7,050 bases of DNA from TMP-24 sp964600685. GTDB lineage: Bacteria; Pseudomonadota; Alphaproteobacteria; Rhodobacterales; Rhodobacteraceae. The position numbers and the translations under genes are program-made. The notes under the pieces were generated by a model. That model was not told the origin of the DNA. It saw nothing but the letters and a program-made list of their open reading frames with translations, and made no database searches. The stretch spans positions 1 through 7,050 of the forward strand of contig CAZRKU010000127.1 of NCBI GenBank assembly GCA_964600685.1, read 5' to 3'. Each line of letters starts with the position of its first letter. The first letter of the stretch is position 1. Positions 1 to 6,639 of the stretch are shown here, one piece after another.

Positions 1-79
1 ATCACAATAGCGGCAATCGTCATCTTCTGGATATGATCAATGAGTCCTGACCCTAAGTCACCGATGTCTGTATCGTAGA

Positions 80-92
80 GGACAAGTTGTCC
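80..92. promoter_or_regulatory. 13-bp palindrome upstream of the regulator gene
   Basis: GGACAA-G-TTGTCC is a perfect 6-1-6 inverted repeat ending 34 bases before the regulator start codon. Its position suits an operator, perhaps for autoregulation by the XRE-type protein encoded just downstream. The repeat is seen directly; the operator role is inference. It shares the core TTGTC/GACAA with the half-sites upstream of the transport operon but lacks their full TGTCGC. I see no convincing -35/-10 pair in positions 1-79; TATGAT at 32-37 resembles a -10 box but has no matching -35. Confidence 0.3.
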
Positions 93-96
93 CACA

Positions 97-108
97 CGGC
101 TACAGCCG
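97..108. promoter_or_regulatory. second short palindrome in the regulator leader
   Basis: CGGCT-AC-AGCCG is a perfect 5-2-5 inverted repeat five bases after the 80-92 palindrome and eight bases before the Shine-Dalgarno sequence of the regulator. It could be the second part of a composite operator. In RNA it would have only a two-base loop, so a DNA-level role is more plausible than a hairpin. Function is inferred from position only. Confidence 0.2.
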
Positions 109-116
109 ACACCTTC

Positions 117-121
117 GGGAG
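117..121 (+). promoter_or_regulatory. ribosome binding site of the regulator gene
   Basis: GGGAG lies five bases before the ATG at 127. It supports that start over any later in-frame start, and the N-terminal helix-turn-helix would be cut by a much later one. Confidence 0.6.
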
Positions 122-126
122 TTGAG

Positions 127-960
127 ATGAACCAAACCAACTTCCAGCGGAATCTCAGGCTTCTGACCAACTATTCGGCCTCTATCGCCGAGGTCTGCCG
201 CCGCCTGCAGATCAACCGCCAGCAGTTCCACCGCTATCTGAGTGGCGCGGCACGCCCCTCGCAACGAAAGATGCAAAACATCTGCGACCATTTCGGCGTC
301 GACGAATCCGAAATTCTGATGGAGCATGCCCAGTTCCGCGAGATCATCGCCATCCGCCGCCAAAATGGTGCGACGCTCGACCCCCTGGGCGGCTTCGTCG
401 CGAACCTCAGCAGGGTCAACCCCCGCTCCACCCGCCAGCTCGAAAGCTATCTCGGCTTCTACTACAGCTATCTGCGCCCGGTCGAATTTCCCGACATGGT
501 CCTGCGCTCGCTGGTCAGCGTCTTCACCCGCGCCGGCTTCGTCTACGTCAAGACCATCGAGAACTATTCTGCGGTCAAGCGCCGCTCGCGGCGAATTCTG
601 AAGCACACCGGAGTGATGTATCATAGTGGCGAGCGCATCATTGTCCACGAACGCGAGGCGATCGTCGGGCAGATGATGTGGACGACGATCCTTCTGCCGT
701 CGCGGCCCGACCAGTCTTCGGTGATGCCGGGCCTGACGCTCGGGATCAGCTCCGGCGCGAAGCGCGACGTGGCCTGTTACCGGGTCATCTGGGAGGCGCT
801 CGGCGATCAGGTGAACATTCGCGCCGCCCTGTCCGGCGCTGGTCTTTTTGACCTCGGCAGCCCGGTGATCCCGCGCGACATCCGTGCGGCGATCGGCAAC
901 GACGTCACCCCGGCCGAGGGGGCCTTCGTGGCGCGCGACTGGATCAACGAGACGACATAG
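127..960 (+). CDS. XRE-type helix-turn-helix transcriptional regulator with a large uncharacterised C-terminal domain
   Basis: A 277-residue DNA-binding protein. Residues 15-66 form a Cro/C1-type helix-turn-helix: S19-IAEVCRRLQIN leads into the recognition helix RQQFHRYLSG (31-40), then a third helix and the FGVDESEIL tail typical of XRE domains. Residues about 100-277 are a separate soluble domain with no motif I can name: an aromatic stretch LGFYYSYLRP near 109-118, then alternating short beta-like segments (VMYHSGERIIV, WTTILLPS, GLTLGISSG), and a final VIWEALG. This layout fits a ligand-sensing or dimerisation domain. There is no membrane segment, so it should be cytoplasmic. The gene runs towards the transport operon and its last 17 bases overlap the end of the amidase gene. 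Control of the operon, with the transported compound as possible effector, is inferred from this adjacency. DNA-binding is well supported; the effector and targets are unknown. Confidence 0.85.
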   Translation: MNQTNFQRNLRLLTNYSASIAEVCRRLQINRQQFHRYLSGAARPSQRKMQNICDHFGVDESEILMEHAQFREIIAIRRQNGATLDPLGGFVANLSRVNPRSTRQLESYLGFYYSYLRPVEFPDMVLRSLVSVFTRAGFVYVKTIENYSAVKRRSRRILKHTGVMYHSGERIIVHEREAIVGQMMWTTILLPSRPDQSSVMPGLTLGISSGAKRDVACYRVIWEALGDQVNIRAALSGAGLFDLGSPVIPRDIRAAIGNDVTPAEGAFVARDWINETT

Positions 961-2374
961 CCGGTGGTGACGGGAAGGGCCCGCGCCGTTCCTCCGCCTG
1001 GGCGAGAGCCGCCAGCAGCAGCTCGTCATGGCCGAACTTAGCAAAAACCAGCGCACCGACCGGCAGCCCCTCCGGCGTCAGCGCGACCGGCAAGGTTGCA
1101 ACCGGGCAACTGGTCAGGTTGCCCAGCATGTTGAACGGCGCATAGCTCGGCCAGTCGGGGGTGACGGCGCGCGCGCCGATACGCGACGGTGGCTGGCGCA
1201 GCGGAAAAGCCGGGCAGGCCGTGGCCGGCACGATCAACAGGTCACGATCCGCCATGAACGTGCTGAAAACGCCGACGAGTCTGCGGCGGGTGTAATGTGC
1301 GCGCGCTACTGCCCGCAGATCGGCATCACGCCCCTGTTCAAGGATCGCCAGAGTTTCCGGCATCAGCAGATGCGCCGCGCTTTCGAGCAGATGGCCGCGG
1401 ACGCGATATTCCTCAACCGCGCCGAGAAGATCGAGCACCGGGCCGGGGTCGGGCAACACCGGCCCGGCGCGACGAACCTCGTGACCGGCATCGGCGAACA
1501 AATGGGCCAACGCCTTGGCGGCGGCGATGCAGGCCGCATCGACCGGCAGCCCGGCGAGCGTGGGGCTCCAGGCGATGCGCAAGCGGCGGTGTGACGGGTC
1601 GCCCGGCGGCAGGCGCGCGGCATCAGGATCGCGCGGATCGGGGCCGGCTGCGGCCGCGAACATCAGCGTGAGGTCCGGCACGCTGCGCGCCATCGGGCCG
1701 ACGTCGGAAAAGGGCCGCCAATCCTCCGGCCCCGGCCAGACCGGGATGCAGCGATGGCTGGGCTTCAGCCCGACCAGTCCGCAGAAAGCGGCGGGCACGG
1801 TGATCGATCCGGCGGTGTCGCTGCCGGTGGCGAGGGGCACCATACCCGCCGCCAGCGCGACGGCCGAGCCGCCTGACGATCCGCCCGGCGTGCGGCTCCG
1901 GTCCCAGGGATTGCAGGTGTCCGGCCCAAGCCCGTTGCGGGTTTCGCCCAACAGCGTGAATTCCGGCGTGTTGGTCTTGCCCACGACGATGGCCCCGGCG
2001 GCGCGCAGGCGCGCGACGTGGATTGAATCCACCGCAGCGACCCGGTCGGTATAGACCCGCGACCCGCAAGCCATCGGCAGCCCGGCAACCGGCTCGGAGT
2101 CCTTTACCGCCAGCGGAAGGCCCAGAAGCGGTGGCAACGGCCCACCGGCGCGCAGCCGGGTCTGGGCGGCCTCTGCCTCCGCAAGCGCCCTCTCGGGACA
2201 GGTCGCGGCGAAGGCGTGAAGTTCCCCGTCCCACTCCTCGATCACGGCCAGACTGTCGGCGACCAGTTCGGGGATCGAGATATCGCCGTTACCGATCATG
2301 CCACGCAGCCGATGGGCCGGCAGGGCGGACAGCCGGGTGCGCGTCGGCGCTGATGTCGTGCGGTCCATCGGCAT
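944..2374 (-). CDS. amidase-signature family amide hydrolase
   Basis: A 476-residue amidase-signature enzyme, which hydrolyses a carboxamide to acid plus amine or ammonia. The Ser-cisSer-Lys triad is visible: K91 in LAVKDSEPVAG, cis-serine S166 in TPGGSSGGS, and nucleophile S190 in GSDTAGSI. The 24-residue S166-S190 spacing matches the family (S217-S241 in FAAH). GLVGLKPS (199-206) and a C-terminal NMLGNLTSCP...GLPVGALVF segment complete the fold. There is no signal peptide or membrane anchor, so it should act in the cytoplasm. It is the last gene of the operon, 15 bases after the permease stop. Two starts are close: ATG 2374, with GGGA five bases upstream, and ATG 2368, with AAGGGA six bases upstream. 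The loop around the nucleophile is atypical: A188 replaces the first Gly of the usual GTDTGGSIR, and T192 replaces the Arg. GatA is unlikely because no gatB or gatC is present. Substrate unknown; the context suggests an amide imported by the adjacent transporter. Confidence 0.9.
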   Translation of the reverse strand: MPMDRTTSAPTRTRLSALPAHRLRGMIGNGDISIPELVADSLAVIEEWDGELHAFAATCPERALAEAEAAQTRLRAGGPLPPLLGLPLAVKDSEPVAGLPMACGSRVYTDRVAAVDSIHVARLRAAGAIVVGKTNTPEFTLLGETRNGLGPDTCNPWDRSRTPGGSSGGSAVALAAGMVPLATGSDTAGSITVPAAFCGLVGLKPSHRCIPVWPGPEDWRPFSDVGPMARSVPDLTLMFAAAAGPDPRDPDAARLPPGDPSHRRLRIAWSPTLAGLPVDAACIAAAKALAHLFADAGHEVRRAGPVLPDPGPVLDLLGAVEEYRVRGHLLESAAHLLMPETLAILEQGRDADLRAVARAHYTRRRLVGVFSTFMADRDLLIVPATACPAFPLRQPPSRIGARAVTPDWPSYAPFNMLGNLTSCPVATLPVALTPEGLPVGALVFAKFGHDELLLAALAQAEERRGPFPSPPAMSSR

Positions 2375-2389
2375 TCCCTTCCCGTGCGC

Positions 2390-4402
2390 TCAGACCTGCC
2401 CGGGCCGTCGGCGGAGCCGCGCACTGCCGTGCGTGATCAGGCGGTCCGCGATGATCGATAGGAACGAGATGCCCAGACCGGCGATCAGCCCCTCGCCGAC
2501 GCGGGCCTTGCTGACCGCGACCAGCGTTTCCTGTTCCAGCCCACGGGTGCCGACCAGCGCGGTGATGACCAGCATCCCGAAGGCCATCAGAATGGTCTGG
2601 CTGAGTCCGAGCATGATCTCGGGCAGGGCATAGGGAATCTGGACATAGATCAGCCGCTGCCGATGGGTGCAACCCGCCATGTCGGCCGCCTCGATCAGCG
2701 ACTTCGGCACCCTGGTGATACCGTCCATCGGGTAGCGGATCGCCGGCGGCAGGGCAAACGCCACGATCGCCACCATCGCAGGGAAATCGCCGAGACCGAA
2801 CAGCATGACAACCGGGATGAGATAGACAAATGACGGCAGCGTTTGCAGCGTGTCGATGGCCAGCGCGGTGATCTGCCCGCACCGGGCGTTCTGCGCGGCA
2901 AGGACACCGATCGGAAACCCGAGAAGGGTCGCGATCAGGGCTGAGATCATGACAAGGTAAAGCGAGGTCATCGCCATGTCCCAATATCCGTTGATGGCGA
3001 TGAAGGTCAGCATAGCGGCACAGGCGAGCGCCAGACCCGCACCCCGCACCAGACCGGCCGTCAGCACGACGAGAAGGACAATGCCGAGCCAGGGCAGCGC
3101 CAGCAGCGCCTCCTTCACCGGCCGGAACAGGTGGCGGACGATGCCATCGCGGATCGTCCCGATCGGGCCTTCGAGCGTCACGTTCACCCAGGCGAAGAAG
3201 TCGTCCAGCAGCCGCCCGCTGGAGCCGGTCAGCGCCTCGGGGAAGTCGCGCAGCACCGGCACGACCTGCGCGGCAACGAAACCGGCCAGCAGGAGGACGA
3301 GCGCGCTGTAGAACGCCGGATGCCGCCCCCATCCCGCCGCTGCGACACCGTGGGTCGGTCGACGCAGCGTGATGGCGCGCGACAGCCGGTCGAGGACGAC
3401 CGCCATCAGGGTAATGCCGAGCCCGGCCTCCAGCGCCCGGCCGAGCTGCATGGATTTCAGCCCCTGCAGGACCACATTGCCCAGCCCCCCGGCGCCGATG
3501 ACCGAGGCGATGATGACCGCCGACAGCGACAGCATGACCAGTTGGTTGAACCCGGTCAGCAGCCCCTGTCGGGCCGCGGGCAGGAGGACGAGCCACAACC
3601 GCTGGTAGGGCGAACAGCCCGCCATGCTGGCCAGTTCGCTCACCGAAGTCGGCAAGCGGCGCAGCGCCAGCGTGGTGTTGCGGGCCATCGGCGGCATCGC
3701 GTAGATCACCGTGGCGATCAGCGCCGCCACCGGGCCGAAGCCGAAGAACAGCAAGATCGGCACCAGGTAGGAAAAGACCGGCAGCGTCTGCATCACGTCG
3801 TAGATGGCGTTCAGGCCCGCATCGAGGCGCGGCCAGCGATGGGCCGCCGCGCCAAGCAAGATGCCGAACACCGCCCCGACAATGACCGCGATACCGACCG
3901 AGGCCAGCGTCAGCATCGCCTCGCCCCACAGGCCGAGGACGAGGAAATAAAGACAGGTTGCCAGAACCAGCCCGGCTGCCCGACGCCCGGCCGCCCAATA
4001 TCCGAAGATGGTCAGCGCGGCCACCAGCGCCCACCAGGGCAAAGCCTCCAGCGGCAGGTCCACACCACCCGGCAGGGGTATTTCCAGACCCTTGGCCAGA
4101 ACCCCCTGCATCAGGGCAAGCGGCAGTTCGAAGACCGCAGCCAGGCCGCGCGTGATTTCTTTCACCTCGAACGGCCCGATCTCAGCCCGCCGCGACAGCC
4201 AGGTGAAGAACCCGTTGATCGGCCCGGCCAGATCGGGCAGCCATTCGGCCGGAAGCCGCACCATCCAACCCGGCAGGGCGTCGCGAAGCACGGGCAGAAG
4301 GCTGACGACCAAAACGGCGCAAAGCGCGACCGTCATCGCCATCCGGGTGCGGATGGCCGGTGCGATCTGCAACTGCGATCTGCGGAGCATGGCGGCGTCC
4401 AT
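2390..4402 (-). CDS. fused double ProW-type ABC transporter permease (quaternary amine/betaine uptake family)
   Basis: About 670 residues, roughly twice a single-domain ProW core, forming the inner-membrane channel of the importer. It consists of two homologous halves. Each has a lead membrane segment (about 23-40 and 364-384, counted from the GTG at 4405), a loop, further segments, then the D-x-x-QTLP-x-F-x-YL-x-P motif (starting D203 and D518) and an EAA-type coupling loop with MAGC (261-264 and 576-579). The repeat offset is 315 residues for both motifs. The coupling loops contact the ATPase, so one polypeptide could supply both permease subunits. The start overlaps the ATPase stop: TGATG gives ATG 4402, and a GTG three bases earlier (4405) is possible. 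This indicates translational coupling. It is followed after 15 bases by the amidase gene. Family membership is clear; the exact solute is not. Confidence 0.9.
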   Translation of the reverse strand: MDAAMLRRSQLQIAPAIRTRMAMTVALCAVLVVSLLPVLRDALPGWMVRLPAEWLPDLAGPINGFFTWLSRRAEIGPFEVKEITRGLAAVFELPLALMQGVLAKGLEIPLPGGVDLPLEALPWWALVAALTIFGYWAAGRRAAGLVLATCLYFLVLGLWGEAMLTLASVGIAVIVGAVFGILLGAAAHRWPRLDAGLNAIYDVMQTLPVFSYLVPILLFFGFGPVAALIATVIYAMPPMARNTTLALRRLPTSVSELASMAGCSPYQRLWLVLLPAARQGLLTGFNQLVMLSLSAVIIASVIGAGGLGNVVLQGLKSMQLGRALEAGLGITLMAVVLDRLSRAITLRRPTHGVAAAGWGRHPAFYSALVLLLAGFVAAQVVPVLRDFPEALTGSSGRLLDDFFAWVNVTLEGPIGTIRDGIVRHLFRPVKEALLALPWLGIVLLVVLTAGLVRGAGLALACAAMLTFIAINGYWDMAMTSLYLVMISALIATLLGFPIGVLAAQNARCGQITALAIDTLQTLPSFVYLIPVVMLFGLGDFPAMVAIVAFALPPAIRYPMDGITRVPKSLIEAADMAGCTHRQRLIYVQIPYALPEIMLGLSQTILMAFGMLVITALVGTRGLEQETLVAVSKARVGEGLIAGLGISFLSIIADRLITHGSARLRRRPGQV

Positions 4403-5423
4403 CACGCCCCGGCGCCGAAAATTGTGGCGATGATCCGCTGGCGGTCAATCGCACCGATGATAGTGCCGCTTTCGTCCGCCACCGGAACCGGCCTGTCCGA
4501 CGCCAGGACCTGGGGCGCGATGTCGGCCACCAGCGCCGACGCACTGACCGGCGCGCCGGCAGCCAGCGGTGTCACCGGCTCTGCCAGAGATCCAGCCCGC
4601 ATGACCCGGTGACGCGGGATCTTGCGGGTGAATTCGGCAACATAGGCATCTGCGGGGTTCAGGATCAGCCCCTCGGGCGTGTCGACCTGCACGACCCGGC
4701 CATTGTGCATGATCGCGATTCGGTCGGCGATGCGGATTGCCTCCTCGAAATCGTGGGTGATGAAGACGATGGTCTTGTGCAATGTCCCCTGCAGCCGCAG
4801 GAATTCGTCCTGCATCTCGTGCCGGATCAGGGGGTCAAGCGCCGAGAAAGGTTCGTCGAGGAACCAGATTTCCGGGTCGGTGGTCAGGCTGCGGGCGATG
4901 CCGACCCGCTGCTGCTGGCCGCCCGAAAGCTCGTGCGGGAACCGGTCCTCGCGACCGTCCAGCGCGACAAGCGTGGCAAGCTCGCGCGCCCGCGCCAGCC
5001 GGGCGTCGCGGCCCATACCCTGAACCCGCAACGGAAAAGCGATGTTGTCGAGGACCGTCAGATGCGGCAGCAGCGCGAAGTCCTGGAAGACCATGCTGAT
5101 CTTGCGCCGGCGGATCTCGATCAGCCTTTGGGCGTCGATGGCGCGCAGGTTATCGTCCCCGATGAACAGATCACCTCGCGTCGTGTCGACCAGCCCGGTC
5201 ATGCACCGCACCAGCGTCGACTTGCCGGAGCCGGACAGGCCCATGAGACGAAAATCTCGCCCTTGCGGATGTCGAGCGTGACGTAGCGCACGGCCGGGAT
5301 CAGACCCTTGGACTGGAGCCAGGCATCATCCAGATCGCCTGTTGGCAGCCCCCGCGCCGCTTCGGCGCCGGTTCCGTAAAGCTTCCAGACATTGCGGCAG
5401 CGGAGGATAGGGGTGTCGGGCAT
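4402..5423 (-). pseudogene. ProV/OpuAA-type ABC transporter ATPase, interrupted by a one-base frameshift
   Basis: The ATP-hydrolysing subunit of the importer, cytoplasmic and membrane-associated. Frame one (from ATG 5423, AGGA about 13 bases upstream) encodes 59 residues through RKGEIFV. It includes the insertion before the Walker A strand that marks ProV/OpuAA proteins (compare E. coli ProV). Reading then has to shift at about 5245-5247 into the frame running from MGLSGSGKST to a stop at 4402. With one base restored the protein would be 340 residues: Walker A GLSGSGKST 62-70, Q-loop Q114, signature LSGGQ 166-170, Walker B WFLDE with E191, SALD 194-197, switch H214, and a short CBS-like C-terminus (about 280-340). 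All catalytic motifs are intact, so the break is the only defect. Unshifted translation ends at 5199 after 74 residues. The stop overlaps the permease start. Identity is strong; whether the frameshift is real cannot be judged from sequence alone. Confidence 0.9.
5245..5247 (-). other. frameshift site in the ATPase gene
   Basis: The coding strand reads ATT TTC GTC TC ATG GGC. ProV proteins have EIFVIMGLSGSGKS here, so the expected GTC ATC ATG appears to have lost one base, most simply the A of an Ile codon. The exact lost position is ambiguous within two or three bases. No codon is lost on either side. Confidence 0.75.
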
Positions 5424-5491
5424 GGCGGAACTTCCGTCCTAGGGCTTCACTGTCGGCCCGTCTCTAGCGGCCAAGCATGTCTGATCGTTGA

Positions 5492-5527
5492 GCAGGGCGC
5501 CACACGACCATCGCCGGGCGCCCCTGC
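5492..5527 (-). promoter_or_regulatory. intercistronic GC-rich hairpin between binding-protein and ATPase genes
   Basis: GCAGGGCGCC (5492-5501) pairs with GGCGCC-C-CTGC (5517-5527) to give a ten-pair stem with one bulged C and a 15-base loop. It sits in the 124-base gap after the binding-protein stop. No U-run follows on the transcribed side, so a full intrinsic terminator is unlikely. Such structures after binding-protein genes commonly protect the upstream mRNA or partly attenuate the downstream genes, giving an excess of binding protein over permease. The stem is seen directly; the role is inferred. Confidence 0.5.
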
Positions 5528-5547
5528 CGATTTTCACCGGATGGCCG

Positions 5548-6501
5548 CTACTTCAGCCAGCCGCGCCAGACGGTTTCGTTCGCGCTGACCCAGTCCTCAG
5601 CCATCTGGTCATAGGATACACCTTCGACGTCGATCTTCTCCATCCCTTCGGCGACGGTCTTGGCGTCCAGATCGAACAGATAGAAGATGCGTGCCGCCAC
5701 CGGTGCCTCGATCGAAATTTCGCGGTTCATCAGCTTCCAGAGGAACCCCGACGGCGTCGTGCAGTCATGGGTCTTGTCGGCGACCGGCCCCCAGGCGGGG
5801 TCGGTGAAGCAGGCCGGTTCATAGGCCGGGAACTGCACATAGCCGCCCTCGGCCTTGTCGAAGAACCAGTGCGGGCTGTAGCCCCAGCCTATGATCGGCT
5901 CCTGCCGATCATAGGCACCCTTCAGCGTAGCGATCAGCGCGCCGGAACTGCCAGACGTGATCGGCTGCACCTCAAGCCCGAAGGCATCGATGGTTTCGTC
6001 GACATAGGTGATCCAGTCGGCAGGTGCGGCCACGAACTGCGCCTTGGGCTCAGTATCGGCGGTGGCGAGCGCCTTGATGCAGACCTGCTGTTGCAGTGCC
6101 GTGTAGTCGGGCAAGCCCGGACACAGGGCTTCGAGGTATTGCGGATACCACCACCCCTCGCGCACCGCGATGCCGGAAGAGCCGGCATTGATGACATCGC
6201 CGGTGGCGACTGCTTCCTGGCAGGCATCCCATGTGGTGTCCCAGCAGAGGAACGTGTGCAGATCGCCCTGCCCAAGCCCGGTCAGACCGGCAGTGTAGTC
6301 AGCCGACACAAACTCGACCGCAAGGCCCGCCTTCTGCAGGACGTGGCCGAGGATATAGGTCGGCACGTCGGTTTCGGAGGAATTGATGACCGTGAGCTTG
6401 ATCATCTGATCTGCGCCGGCGGCGGGACCCATCGCGGTAGTGAGCGCTATTGTGGCCGCCCTGGCAATGCGGCCCCCTTTACCAGTGAGCAGTGCTTTCA
6501 T
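5548..6501 (-). CDS. periplasmic substrate-binding protein of the OpuAC/ProX glycine-betaine type
   Basis: A 317-residue periplasmic receptor delivering a solute to the fused permease. The signal peptide has basic residues (K2, K8, R11, R14), a hydrophobic core (ATIALTTAMG) and likely cleavage after A28-G29-A30. The mature protein starts IKLTVINSSETDVPTYIL and has the two-lobed OpuAC layout. Aromatic residues suited to a cation-pi cage for a quaternary amine are W87, W91, W117, W118, W206, Y208 and W212; GWGYSPHW aligns with the ProX segment containing WTPYW. Six cysteines (86, 94, 127, 141, 231, 247) could form disulfides after export; 127/141 lie close in sequence. The start at 6501 is fixed by GGGGAG six bases upstream and the signal peptide; the frame stays open to 6729 but the extension does not resemble a leader. 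First gene of the operon. The family is secure; the substrate (betaine, choline, carnitine or an amide derivative) is not. Confidence 0.9.
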   Translation of the reverse strand: MKALLTGKGGRIARAATIALTTAMGPAAGADQMIKLTVINSSETDVPTYILGHVLQKAGLAVEFVSADYTAGLTGLGQGDLHTFLCWDTTWDACQEAVATGDVINAGSSGIAVREGWWYPQYLEALCPGLPDYTALQQQVCIKALATADTEPKAQFVAAPADWITYVDETIDAFGLEVQPITSGSSGALIATLKGAYDRQEPIIGWGYSPHWFFDKAEGGYVQFPAYEPACFTDPAWGPVADKTHDCTTPSGFLWKLMNREISIEAPVAARIFYLFDLDAKTVAEGMEKIDVEGVSYDQMAEDWVSANETVWRGWLK

Positions 6502-6507
6502 CCCGGT

Positions 6508-6513
6508 CTCCCC
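6508..6513 (-). promoter_or_regulatory. ribosome binding site of the binding-protein gene
   Basis: On the coding strand GGGGAG lies six bases before ATG 6501. It is the strongest Shine-Dalgarno sequence in the window and decides the start against the longer open frame reaching 6729. Confidence 0.75.
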
Positions 6514-6609
6514 TTGTTTCGCCCCTGCCGCCCCGCAAGGTGCAGTTTCCCGTTCGTCGCAAGGATACCGAAATCGCGCAGCGTGACGAGACAGTTGGAG
6601 TTCGCTCTT

Positions 6610-6638
6610 TGTCGCTATAAAAGCGACATGTTGCGACA
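6610..6638. promoter_or_regulatory. operator-like cluster of TGTCGC half-sites upstream of the transport operon
   Basis: TGTCGCT (6610-6616) and AGCGACA (6622-6628) form a perfect 7-5-7 inverted repeat. A further GCGACA at 6633-6638 is a direct copy of the 6623-6628 half-site exactly ten bases away, one helical turn. On the coding strand a -10-like TTATAG (6620-6615) lies inside the repeat; the matching -35 (TGTACT, 6643-6638) is poor. Protein bound here would cover that box, which suits repression. The binding-protein ATG is about 108 bases downstream. The repeats are seen; the promoter and the identity of the regulator, possibly the XRE protein at 127-960, are inferred. Confidence 0.45.
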
Positions 6639-6639
6639 G

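Noticed and set aside
100..1056. Minus-strand open frame opposite the regulator
   Set aside because: The plus-strand frame has a clear helix-turn-helix and ribosome binding site; the opposite frame has neither a domain nor a leader.
944..2374. Assigning the amidase as GatA of tRNA amidotransferase
   Set aside because: No gatB or gatC is nearby, the nucleophile loop is not the GatA form, and it lies in a transport operon.
3131..4612. Long plus-strand open frame opposite the permease and ATPase genes
   Set aside because: The translation is dominated by R, Q, H, D and G with no hydrophobic core. This is typical of the antisense of a membrane protein gene in GC-rich DNA.
4402..5244. Treating the downstream ATPase frame as a complete separate gene
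   Set aside because: It would start at the Walker A motif, missing the first strand and the ProV-specific N-terminal segment that is encoded immediately upstream in the other frame.
5492..5527. Hairpin as a full intrinsic terminator
   Set aside because: No U-run follows on the coding strand, and the ATPase and permease downstream belong to the same functional unit.
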